DNA of 5,500 nt. Source: Chloroflexota bacterium (GTDB lineage Bacteria; Chloroflexota; Limnocylindria; Limnocylindrales; CSP1-4). The DNA lies in NCBI GenBank assembly GCA_021790375.1, contig JAJYEB010000144.1, forward strand, positions 1-5,500, in the 5' to 3' direction. The notes beneath the pieces were generated by a model that was not told where the DNA came from, did not search any database, and saw only the letters and a list, made by a program, of their open reading frames with translations. The position numbers were made by a program, and so were the translations under genes. Of the stretch, positions 1 to 5,500 are shown piece after piece (the first letter of the stretch is position 1; each line of letters opens with the position of its first letter).

Positions 1-1429
1 GCACCCCGCGGGACACGCGCGCGGCTCCGGTCCCGGCGGCCCTGGCGGCGCGCGTCGCGACGCCGCGCCCTTCGAGCGAGAAGAGCACGAACGCGGCCAC
101 GCCGATCGCGGTCGCGACGACGAGCGCGGGACGGATGCCGAGTTGCGTGGCCAGGACGCCCCCCGCCAGCGGCGCGACGGTCGCGGCGAGGTTCTGCGTG
201 CTCTGGTCGATGGCGGTGAACGTCACCGCGTACCGCCGCGGCACGCGGCGCATCAACTCCTCGAACAGCACCAGGCTGGCACCGGCGGCGAAGATCGAGG
301 CGAACGCGGCGAGCGCCGCCACCAGCGGCAGTGCGCCGAGGAGCGTGAGGACCGCAGGCGCAAGGGCATTGCCGAGGATCGTCACGAGCAGCACCGGCCG
401 CGTGCCGCGGCGCATCGACAGGCGCCGCCACGCCCAGTACCCGACCAGCTGCGTGGCCGCCGCGGCCGCCCCGATCACCCCGATCCACGCGTCCGATGCG
501 TGCAGCTCGCGGATGTAGAAGAGCGGGAGGAGGGGCGCGGCCGCGTAGACGCCCGCGGTGTAGAGGAACGAGCGGACCTCGAATGCGAGGAAGCGGCGCT
601 CCGCGCGCACGACCGCCGCGAACTCCGCGAGCCGCAGCCTTGCGCCCGACGTGTGCACCGGCAGCGGGTCCTGATCGGGAAGCCGGACGCGGTGCGAGTT
701 CCACCAGCTGCCCAGCGCGGCGACGGCGAACGCCCCGAAGACCAGCGCGTAGTTCCGGGGGAAGGGCAGGAACCCGAGGACCTGGCCGGCCACGGCGACC
801 GTGACCGCGGTGGTGAGCCCCATGATCGACCACCGCCGGCTCAGCAGATCGAGCCGGTGCGACGGGCCCGCGGCGCCGTCCATCAGGACCGGGAAGGCCA
901 CGTTGACGAGCGTGTTCGGGATCGTCTGCAGTGCCCAGATGGCCAGCACCGCGATGGCCGCGGGCGCGGTGCCCGCGGCCCAGCCCGGACCCTGCGGCAG
1001 CACGAGCATGGCGAGCGCCATCACGCCGAAGGCGAGCTGGGCCACGAGCCGGGCCGCGCTGTACCACGGCACCACGTTCCGGCGATGCTGCAGGAACCGG
1101 CCGAGCGGGATCGCGAACAGGAACCCGGAGATCGCCGGCAGGGCGGTGAGCAGGCTCACCTGGAGCGTCGTGCCACCCAGGCGGAGCAGCATCACCGGCA
1201 GGAACGGCGTCGAGGCGTTGACGACGCCGACCGCCACCGAGTCGCGCTCGACGAGCCTCACGTTGCGGGCCACGACGGCCCCCGGCAGGGGGTGGGTGGT
1301 GCGCGGGGCCGGGGTCTCGCCACCGGTCACTTCGCGGGCGGGAAGCCGAGGCGCGTGCTCATCCACCGACCTCACTGGACTGCCACCCCCGCGGACGGAC
1401 ATGGTAGGCCGGCGTGGGGGCGTCCGCAT
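1..1429 (-). CDS. MFS-type multi-pass membrane transporter (3' end beyond the window)
   Basis: Read on the minus strand, the frame is open from 1429 to the left edge: 476 codons with no stop, so the C terminus is missing. About 12 hydrophobic segments can be counted (roughly residues 66-83, 90-113, 122-145, 155-180, 203-224, 227-243, 287-308, 314-333, 345-364, 367-390, 410-428, 431-452). A longer polar stretch at about 245-285 separates two halves, as in 6+6 major facilitator proteins. After segment 2 comes GRFLQHRRN (110-118), a degenerate form of the MFS loop 2-3 motif; RRLSMRRGTRP after segment 8 is its counterpart in the second half. The protein probably sits in the inner membrane and exports or imports a small solute; the substrate cannot be told. 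The start is uncertain. ATG 1429 is the longest choice and has GGCGG 9 bases upstream; ATG 1402 and GTG 1375 (GGTGG 7 bases upstream) are alternatives. The first 50 residues are Pro/Arg-rich and may not be translated. It is divergent from the gene at 1514. Confidence 0.82.
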   Translation of the reverse strand, partial: MRTPPRRPTMSVRGGGSPVRSVDEHAPRLPAREVTGGETPAPRTTHPLPGAVVARNVRLVERDSVAVGVVNASTPFLPVMLLRLGGTTLQVSLLTALPAISGFLFAIPLGRFLQHRRNVVPWYSAARLVAQLAFGVMALAMLVLPQGPGWAAGTAPAAIAVLAIWALQTIPNTLVNVAFPVLMDGAAGPSHRLDLLSRRWSIMGLTTAVTVAVAGQVLGFLPFPRNYALVFGAFAVAALGSWWNSHRVRLPDQDPLPVHTSGARLRLAEFAAVVRAERRFLAFEVRSFLYTAGVYAAAPLLPLFYIRELHASDAWIGVIGAAAAATQLVGYWAWRRLSMRRGTRPVLLVTILGNALAPAVLTLLGALPLVAALAAFASIFAAGASLVLFEELMRRVPRRYAVTFTAIDQSTQNLAATVAPLAGGVLATQLGIRPALVVATAIGVAAFVLFSLEGRGVATRAARAAGTGAARVSRGV

Positions 1430-1501
1430 GGCCCTGTTCCGCCGCTCGCAGCCCTGTCACGATCGGCAGGCGTCTGACGTAGGGGCCCGCCCTGGCCCCG
1501 C

Positions 1502-1506
1502 GGGAG
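1502..1506 (+). promoter_or_regulatory. Ribosome binding site of the membrane protein gene
   Basis: GGGAG lies 7 bases before ATG 1514, a normal Shine-Dalgarno position, and supports that start. An out-of-frame ATG at 1509 between the two opens a two-codon frame (ATG AGA TGA) that overlaps the true start. Confidence 0.6.
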
Positions 1507-1513
1507 CGATGAG

Positions 1514-2248
1514 ATGACAGCTGCCTATCCCCCCGGCGCAAACTCGACACCCTCCGGCGAGCCGCCCTCGCCGGCCGCACTGGGCACCGGACCGTCACCC
1601 GCGCCGGCATCCGGACCTCCCATCGCGCCCGACGGCGGGCAGCCCGCGCCGCGCTTCACCGGACCGGGATCCGGCCCGGGTGGGCCTCCCGCCGGGTGGC
1701 CGCCCGGCGCCTTCCAGGCCCAGGGGGTCCCGCCTGCCGGCCGCCCGAGCTCCGACACCGGGACCTGGGTTGCCGGGCTCGTCCTGGTGGCGATCGGCGG
1801 GCTGCTCCTCCTTGGACGCTGGGTTCCCGACGCCGGCGAGTACGTCGTGCTCGCGATCGGCCTGGTGCTGCTGGTGGTCTTCTTCGCCACCGGTGAGTAC
1901 GGGTTCCTGGTCCCGGGAGGGATCATCAGCGGGATCGGAGCGGGGATCCCGCTCGCGACTGCGTACGAGGGGCAGCTCGGGGGCGGGCTCTTCCTGATCG
2001 CGATGGCGGTGGGGTTCCTGCTGATCTGGATCCTCGGGCTGCTGTTCCGCGTCCGCGAGCACCACTGGTGGCCACTGGTTCCCGGCCTGATCCTGGGCAC
2101 GCTCGGTGCGTCGCTGACGGCCGGCGAGCGTGGCCGGGGAATCGCCGACGCGATCGCGGCGGGATGGCCGGCGCTGCTCGTCGTCGCGGGGGTCCTGATG
2201 CTGTTCGGCGCGTTCCGGCATCAAGCCGCCCGACCGCCGGGCGCCTGA
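1514..2248 (+). CDS. Small polytopic membrane protein with Pro/Gly-rich N-terminal tail, LiaF/DUF5668-like
   Basis: The product is 244 residues. Residues 1-82 are low complexity, made mainly of Pro, Gly, Ala and Ser, and no signal peptide is visible. Six hydrophobic segments follow: about 84-101, 109-126, 129-150, 156-178, 184-201 and 213-234. The repeated pattern of a Gly/Leu-rich segment after a short WP turn (WWPLVPGLILG at 185-195; GWPALLVVAGVLMLF at 217-231) resembles the membrane region of LiaI/LiaF-like and DUF5668 proteins. Some of those act in sensing cell-envelope stress. This is recognition by pattern only, and the function here is unknown. The soluble C-terminal domain of true LiaF is absent: the protein ends about 10 residues after the last segment. 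The tail is probably cytoplasmic. The start ATG 1514 has a good ribosome binding site. The gene stands alone on the plus strand, divergent from the transporter and convergent with the kinase-like gene. It is surely coding; the family assignment is tentative. Confidence 0.8.
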   Translation: MTAAYPPGANSTPSGEPPSPAALGTGPSPAPASGPPIAPDGGQPAPRFTGPGSGPGGPPAGWPPGAFQAQGVPPAGRPSSDTGTWVAGLVLVAIGGLLLLGRWVPDAGEYVVLAIGLVLLVVFFATGEYGFLVPGGIISGIGAGIPLATAYEGQLGGGLFLIAMAVGFLLIWILGLLFRVREHHWWPLVPGLILGTLGASLTAGERGRGIADAIAAGWPALLVVAGVLMLFGAFRHQAARPPGA

Positions 2249-2407
2249 GCGCGAACGGAAAGCGGCTCGCTTCCCGGGCCGCCGGATCAGGCGGGTACGC
2301 GCCCGCAAAGGTGGTGCGCACCCGCAGGGCGAAACGCGCGCCCGCTGATGGGGGCGTCGTGGGCCTTCAGGAAGCGACGCGCGCGCCCTCGGGGGCGACG
2401 TGCCCGT
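2249..2407. other. Gap between convergent genes with GC-rich repeats; possible two-way terminator
   Basis: No gene is visible here. The gap holds several small symmetric elements. GCGGG at 2291-2295 pairs with CCCGC at 2302-2306. A 10-base perfect palindrome GGTGCGCACC lies at 2313-2322. GCGTCG at 2354-2359 pairs with CGACGC at 2375-2380. GGGGGCGACG occurs at 2391-2400 and again at 2411-2420, the second copy inside the end of the kinase-like gene. Any of the stems could stop transcription from either side, but none is followed by a T run, so a classical intrinsic terminator cannot be assigned. Confidence 0.3.
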
Positions 2408-3049
2408 TCAGGGGGCGACGCCCGCCCGCCGTGCGATCGCCGCGAGGATCACGTCGGCGGCGCTCTCGATACCGAACCAACCGGTATCGATCGCCAGGTC
2501 GTAGAGTCGCACGTCGAGCCAGTCGCGTCCGTACACCTGCTTGATGTACGCCGCCCGGTTCGCGTCCATCTCGTGCACACGGCGCGCGGCCGCCGCCTCG
2601 CTGATCCCCTCGCGCTCCATGACCACCCGCTGCCGGAACGCGGGCTCGGCGTGCAGGAACACGTGGAACACCCCGGGCTCCTCGCGCAGGATGTGGGCTC
2701 CACCCCGCCCGACGATCACGACGTTTCCCGCACGGGCCGCCTCGCGGACCGCCTCCTGGGTAAGCTCCAGGACCTCGCGGCGCGGATCGTAGGCCGGGTC
2801 CGGATACGGAGGCTCCCATGCCATGCCGAGCCCGGCCGCCAGCGGGGAGAACGAAAGCGCCAGCCGATCGAGCACGGTCGAGGGGCGCTCATCCTCGGAC
2901 GCGACATCCTCCGGCGTGAGCGAGGCCTTCCGGGCGACCTCGGCGATCAGGGACTGGTCGACGATGTCCAGGTGCAGGCTGTCCGCGACCAGCCTGGCCA
3001 CGCTCGACCCGCCGGCGCCGAACTGCCGTGAGATCGTGATGACCGGCAT
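2408..3049 (-). CDS. Cytidylate-kinase-like family protein (P-loop nucleotide kinase fold)
   Basis: The product is 213 residues. The N terminus, ITISRQFGAGGSSVARLVAD (residues 4-23), is typical of the cytidylate-kinase-like family (PF13189-type). It is followed by a strand and acidic turn at 28-31, a variable helical part (about 40-100), GNVVIVGRGGAHILRE (108-123), and an Arg-rich lid-like region with RRVHEMDANRAAYIK (156-170). It ends with the YDLAIDTGWFGIE block (183-195). By family analogy it would bind ATP and phosphorylate a nucleotide or other small substrate in the cytoplasm. It is not a canonical cmk: that has a GxxGxGK(S/T) loop, whereas this one has GAGGSS with no lysine, so CMP kinase activity should not be assumed. 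The length is normal for the family. ATG 3049 is firmly supported by GGAGGTGA just upstream. The gene is downstream of the GNAT gene on the same strand, separated by about 120 bases. Confidence 0.88.
   Translation of the reverse strand: MPVITISRQFGAGGSSVARLVADSLHLDIVDQSLIAEVARKASLTPEDVASEDERPSTVLDRLALSFSPLAAGLGMAWEPPYPDPAYDPRREVLELTQEAVREAARAGNVVIVGRGGAHILREEPGVFHVFLHAEPAFRQRVVMEREGISEAAAARRVHEMDANRAAYIKQVYGRDWLDVRLYDLAIDTGWFGIESAADVILAAIARRAGVAP
2466..2490. repeat. Perfect 9-bp inverted repeat inside the kinase-like gene
   Basis: The arms are TCGATACCG (2466-2474) and CGGTATCGA (2482-2490), with a 7-base spacer AACCAAC. It lies near the 3' end of the kinase-like reading frame and encodes the IDTGWFGIE block (residues 187-195). 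It is visibly less GC-rich than its surroundings. It may be an RNA hairpin, a protein-binding site or chance symmetry. Confidence 0.6.
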
Positions 3050-3052
3050 CTG

Positions 3053-3060
3053 TCACCTCC
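3053..3060 (-). promoter_or_regulatory. Strong Shine-Dalgarno site of the kinase-like gene
   Basis: On the minus strand GGAGGTGA is followed by CAG and then ATG 3049. This is an eight-base match to the 16S anti-Shine-Dalgarno complement, with six bases between GGAGG and the start. It is the best ribosome binding site in the window and fixes the start of this gene. Confidence 0.85.
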
Positions 3061-3073
3061 GCGATCGGCTTCC

Positions 3074-3116
3074 CTCGCCTCGGGGCGAGCATACCGCTCC
3101 CCATGGCCGCAGACAG
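3074..3116 (-). promoter_or_regulatory. Possible promoter with overlapping palindrome upstream of the kinase-like gene
   Basis: On the minus strand TATGCT (3088-3093) matches the -10 consensus at four of six positions. It lies 17 bases after CTGTCT (3111-3116), a weak -35 candidate. Overlapping the -10 and the expected start of transcription is a 6-bp inverted repeat: CTCGCC (3074-3079) and GGCGAG (3084-3089), with a four-base loop. The position, about 30 bases before the ribosome binding site, is sensible. The match to a promoter is weak, and this GC-rich lineage may use other consensus sequences. Confidence 0.25.
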
Positions 3117-3129
3117 AGGCGAAGGGCCC

Positions 3130-3153
3130 TGGTCGCCGGCCGACCGGCGGCCA
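3130..3153 (-). terminator. Stem-loop after the GNAT gene, candidate terminator
   Basis: A 10-bp stem with four-base loop: arms 3130-3139 and 3144-3153. It begins about 16 bases past the GNAT stop codon. In the minus-strand transcript one pair is a C-A mismatch (it would be a G-U wobble on the plus strand). It is followed by a pyrimidine-rich stretch but no T run. It could end the GNAT transcript or trim its 3' end. Confidence 0.35.
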
Positions 3154-3169
3154 TCGCCAGTCCGTAGCG

Positions 3170-4072
3170 TCAGGCGCGTTCCCGGTTCCCGCGCGTGCCC
3201 TGGCCCTCGACCCAGAGGTCCCACTCGAACGCGGGACGGTAGCCGAGCTTCTCGTACATGCGGCGGGCGGCAGCGTTGTCGCGGGCGACCTCGAGCCAGA
3301 CCAGCCGGTGCCCGGTCGCGAGCGCGGCGCGGGTCGCGATGGTCGTGATCAGCGTCCCGTACCCGCGGCGCCGTGCCTGTGGCACGACGCCGACCCCGTC
3401 GAGGCAGGCCAGCCCCTCGAACGTCCAGAGGCGTGCGGTCCCGACCGGCTCGTCGGCGATGCGCGCGATGTAGGCTCGCAGCCGGCCGGCCGCGAGCGCG
3501 CGCTCGATCGCGGCCAGGCGCGCCTCCGCGAGCGACTCCTCGAGGCCGAACACGCCACGCTCGATGGCCTCGTATGCCGGCGCCGTCGGGCGGGTGACGG
3601 CCTCGATCCGCATCCGGGGGTCCAGGTGGGGGACGGCGGCGGCGGACCGGGTCCAGAGGATCAGCTCGTGCAGCGTCGCGTGCCAGCCGAGCCCCGACAG
3701 GTGCTCGGCCAGGTCGTGGGGCTCCGTCAGACCAGGCGCCACGGTGACGGCCGCCCGCTCACCCGAACGGTGCAGCTCTGCGGCGAGCCGTTCCACGTGT
3801 CGGAGCACGCCCGCCGGATCGGTGGGCCACCGGACGCGTTCGGCATGGTTGAGGGCGGGACCGCGGCCTGGCCAGCGCACGAGCGACGCGCCGAGGGCGG
3901 CGTCGTCGCGGGTGGTCGCGCCGGCCAGCGCCGCCAGCTCGACCATTTGGGCCTCGATCCGCTCCAGCTCCTCCCGCGTGGGGGCCGCCGGCTCCTCGTC
4001 CGCGCCGGGAGCCCCGTCGGAACGCGGCCGCGCCGTGTCGGGCCGTTCGATCGGGGGGAGCGAGCCTGCCAC
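3170..4072 (-). CDS. GNAT family N-acetyltransferase, two-part protein with degenerate N-terminal half
   Basis: From GTG 4072 the product is 300 residues. The C-terminal part (about 155-290) is a GNAT domain. It has the strand VGTARLWTFEGLACLDGVGV, the acetyl-CoA loop QARRRGYG at 232-239 (Q/R-x-x-G-x-G/A motif A), then helix, strand WLEVARDN and RRMYEKLGY, the usual end of the fold. The N-terminal part (about 35-145) opens with a charged helix (REELERIEAQMVEL) and contains LNHAERVRWP and HDLAEHLSGLGWHATL. It looks like a second, worn GNAT-like half without a CoA loop, as in two-domain GNAT proteins. The protein should transfer an acetyl group from acetyl-CoA to an amine in the cytoplasm; the substrate is unknown. 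ATG 4258 would overlap the DUF885 gene by 119 bases and add an Arg/Pro/Ala-rich leader, so I reject it. ATG 3946 (GAGG upstream) is possible but would cut the N-terminal helix. No clear ribosome binding site precedes 4072. Confidence 0.85.
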   Translation of the reverse strand: MAGSLPPIERPDTARPRSDGAPGADEEPAAPTREELERIEAQMVELAALAGATTRDDAALGASLVRWPGRGPALNHAERVRWPTDPAGVLRHVERLAAELHRSGERAAVTVAPGLTEPHDLAEHLSGLGWHATLHELILWTRSAAAVPHLDPRMRIEAVTRPTAPAYEAIERGVFGLEESLAEARLAAIERALAAGRLRAYIARIADEPVGTARLWTFEGLACLDGVGVVPQARRRGYGTLITTIATRAALATGHRLVWLEVARDNAAARRMYEKLGYRPAFEWDLWVEGQGTRGNRERA

Positions 4073-4117
4073 CGATCCACTGTACCAAGGGCCGGGCGGG
4101 TGGCCCGCGCCCGGAGA

Positions 4118-4134
4118 CGCGGGCGCTGCCCGCG
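4118..4134 (-). terminator. Stem-loop just after the DUF885 gene, candidate terminator
   Basis: CGCGGGC (4118-4124) pairs perfectly with GCCCGCG (4128-4134) around a three-base loop, starting 5 bases beyond the stop codon of the DUF885 gene. A second stem, GCGGG (4096-4100) with CCCGC (4104-4108), follows. There is no T run, so this is a GC-rich hairpin terminator or attenuator candidate only. If it works, the GNAT gene would need its own promoter. Confidence 0.35.
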
Positions 4135-4139
4135 CTGCG

Positions 4140-5500
4140 TCAGGCGGTGGCGCGCACCGCCGTCTCACCGAGCACGATGCGGCGAAGCCAGCGGATCGGC
4201 GGCGATCCGTGCGAGACCACCGCCTCGAGGTGGCCCCGGTAATCGAAGTCCCCGACATCGCCGTAGCCGCCGACGACGCGTGGCTCCGGCACGTCCTCCC
4301 GCCGCCCGCCGTGCGACTCGGCCCACCGCCGGCGCGCTTCGATCTCCAGGTCCCACAGCTCGACGGACCCGGCGTAGTAGGTGGAGAGCTGGGTCGACGT
4401 CAGGCACGCCCGGAGCCACTTTGCGCGCGCCTCCTGCTCCTCCTGGAAGCCGGTCTCGACCATCAGCCGCATCGCCTCGTCCTCGGTCATCGACCCGGCG
4501 TGGACACCCACGTCGAGCAGCACGTTGACCACCGATCGCAGGTAGAACTTCCAGTGGGTGAGCATCAGCGCGGGGTCCCGGCGGCCGTAGCCGACGTCCA
4601 TCATCGACTGCGTGATGTAGACGGCCCAGCCCTCGGCGAACGCGCCCGAACCGAAGACGGATCGCACCAGCGAGGGGCACCGGTTCGACCAGTCGAGCTG
4701 CAGGAAATGGCCCGGGACGGCCTCGTGGATGCACAGGAGGCGCAGCATCCGGTCGTTGTCCTCGCGCAGGTACGACTCCGTCCGCTCCGCCGGCCAGTCG
4801 GTCCCGGGCGGCGTGATCAGGAACAGGCTCTGCTGTCCCTGCTCCAGCGGGCCGGGCGGGTCGAGGAACGCGCCACCGAGGGCGCGCATGAACGAAGGCG
4901 TCCAGGTGATCTCGAGATGCTCATGCGGCAGCCCGATCATCTGGTTGCGCCGGATGAAGCGCTCGATCCGTGCGATCTCCCGGCTGCAGTAGTCGACCAG
5001 CTCGTCGGGTCGCCTGTGCTCCCGGGCGATCGCGTCGAGGACTCGCCGGACGACCGGGTCGTCGCCCGGAGCCTCCCCCGGAGTGTCGCCCGCAGGCGCC
5101 CCGCTCCCGTCGGCGGACGGCAGAGGCTCGTCACCCATCCATGCCGGCCACAGCTCGCGCGCGAGCCGGGCCATCTCGGCGCGCACCACTGCCGCATCCC
5201 GCGAGGCGCGCGCCAGGAGCTCGCCGGGAGCCAGGTCGCTCCCGAGCACGTGGTGGAGCTTGCGCGCATACAGGTCCGGCCCGAGCCGCCCCTCGCCGCG
5301 CGACCGGGGCAGCACGTCATCCCGCAGGTACCGGCGAAACCCGTCGAGCGCGGCACGGGCGACCGGGACGGCATCCGCGAACCGCGGCGGGAGGCGGAAC
5401 GCGTCCTCGTCGTAGCGGTTCTTCTCCGCGACGCGGACCGCCTCGTCGATCAGGTCGACGATCCCGTCCAGGTGCTCCAGCGCGGTCTCGGTATGCAGCC
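4140..5500 (-). CDS. DUF885 family protein, metallopeptidase-like (N terminus beyond the window)
   Basis: The frame is open from the right edge to the stop at 4140, giving 452 residues here; DUF885 proteins usually run to about 550-600, so roughly the first 100-150 are missing. GTG 5315 is internal: coding continues upstream with similar composition through LHTETALEHLDGI at the edge. Key motifs are HEAVPGH (codons 4727-4707, HExxPGH zinc-site-like), FAEGWAVY about 30 residues later (Glu at codon 4634, the likely third ligand or catalytic partner), HWKFYLRSVVNVLLD, and TSTQLSTYYAG near the C terminus. All are characteristic of DUF885, which resembles zinc metallopeptidases and is usually annotated as a putative peptidase or uncharacterised protein. 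The substrate is unknown. A low-complexity acidic Pro/Gly segment (about codons 5135-5055) interrupts the helical part and is probably a surface loop. It is first of three same-strand genes. Confidence 0.9.
   Translation of the reverse strand, partial: LHTETALEHLDGIVDLIDEAVRVAEKNRYDEDAFRLPPRFADAVPVARAALDGFRRYLRDDVLPRSRGEGRLGPDLYARKLHHVLGSDLAPGELLARASRDAAVVRAEMARLARELWPAWMGDEPLPSADGSGAPAGDTPGEAPGDDPVVRRVLDAIAREHRRPDELVDYCSREIARIERFIRRNQMIGLPHEHLEITWTPSFMRALGGAFLDPPGPLEQGQQSLFLITPPGTDWPAERTESYLREDNDRMLRLLCIHEAVPGHFLQLDWSNRCPSLVRSVFGSGAFAEGWAVYITQSMMDVGYGRRDPALMLTHWKFYLRSVVNVLLDVGVHAGSMTEDEAMRLMVETGFQEEQEARAKWLRACLTSTQLSTYYAGSVELWDLEIEARRRWAESHGGRREDVPEPRVVGGYGDVGDFDYRGHLEAVVSHGSPPIRWLRRIVLGETAVRATA

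Noticed and set aside
143..1477. A 444-codon open frame on the plus strand
   Set aside because: It is rich in Arg, Gly, Glu, His and Gln with no hydrophobic core or motif, the usual product of reading the opposite strand of a GC-rich gene. The minus strand here encodes a clear 12-segment transporter.
1595..2308. Long minus-strand frames opposite the LiaF-like membrane protein
   Set aside because: The composition is Arg/Asp/Glu/Gln-rich shadow sequence; the plus-strand reading gives regular membrane segments.
2348..3031. A 227-codon plus-strand frame opposite the kinase-like gene
   Set aside because: There is no recognisable motif, while the minus-strand frame has a family-typical N terminus and an ideal ribosome binding site.
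4073..4258. Extension of the GNAT gene back to ATG 4258
   Set aside because: It would overlap the DUF885 gene by 119 bases and add an unstructured Arg/Pro/Ala leader. GTG 4072 avoids the overlap and keeps the N-terminal helix.
3308..4528. A 406-codon open frame on the plus strand opposite the GNAT and DUF885 genes
   Set aside because: It turns into long Arg/Pro/Ala runs, spans two real genes and the gap between them, and shows no domain.
1..5500. CRISPR array, insertion sequence, tRNA, riboswitch, retron, toxin-antitoxin or defence cassette
   Set aside because: I looked on both strands. There are no regularly spaced repeats, transposase motifs, terminal inverted repeats, cloverleaf with CCA end, or small paired genes.

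Overview
This is a very GC-rich bacterial chromosomal window. By eye it is around 70% GC or above, and codon third positions are almost all G or C. It looks like ordinary housekeeping or accessory sequence from a free-living high-GC bacterium. The gene mix (a DUF885 metallopeptidase-like protein, a two-part GNAT acetyltransferase, a cytidylate-kinase-like protein and a LiaF-like small membrane protein) fits Chloroflexota or Actinomycetota, with Chloroflexota my slight preference. No rRNA, phylogenetic marker or mobile element is present to settle this.

Layout, left to right. Positions 1-1429 (minus strand) hold most of an MFS-type transporter whose 3' end lies beyond the left edge. A short divergent gap of about 85 bases follows. 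Positions 1514-2248 (plus) encode a six-segment membrane protein with a long Pro/Gly-rich N-terminal tail. A gap of about 160 bases between convergent genes holds several GC-rich inverted and direct repeats. Positions 2408-3049 (minus) encode a cytidylate-kinase-like P-loop protein with a near-ideal ribosome binding site. Another gap of about 120 bases contains two good inverted repeats. Positions 3170-4072 (minus) encode a GNAT protein with a degenerate N-terminal half and an intact C-terminal acetyl-CoA domain. Positions 4140 to beyond 5500 (minus) encode a DUF885 protein with its HExxPGH motif; its N terminus lies beyond the right edge. No gap between genes exceeds 300 bases.

The three right-hand genes share a strand and could be co-transcribed in the order DUF885, GNAT, kinase-like. 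However, each gap contains a stem-loop, and their functions do not form an obvious pathway. I see no operon-like logic tying the five genes together.

I looked for a novel system (defence cassette, mobile element, CRISPR, retron, toxin-antitoxin, structured RNA) and found none. The most noteworthy signals are modest: a perfect 9-bp inverted repeat inside the kinase-like gene, a palindrome overlapping a possible promoter upstream of that gene, and a kinase-like loop without the classical Walker A lysine.
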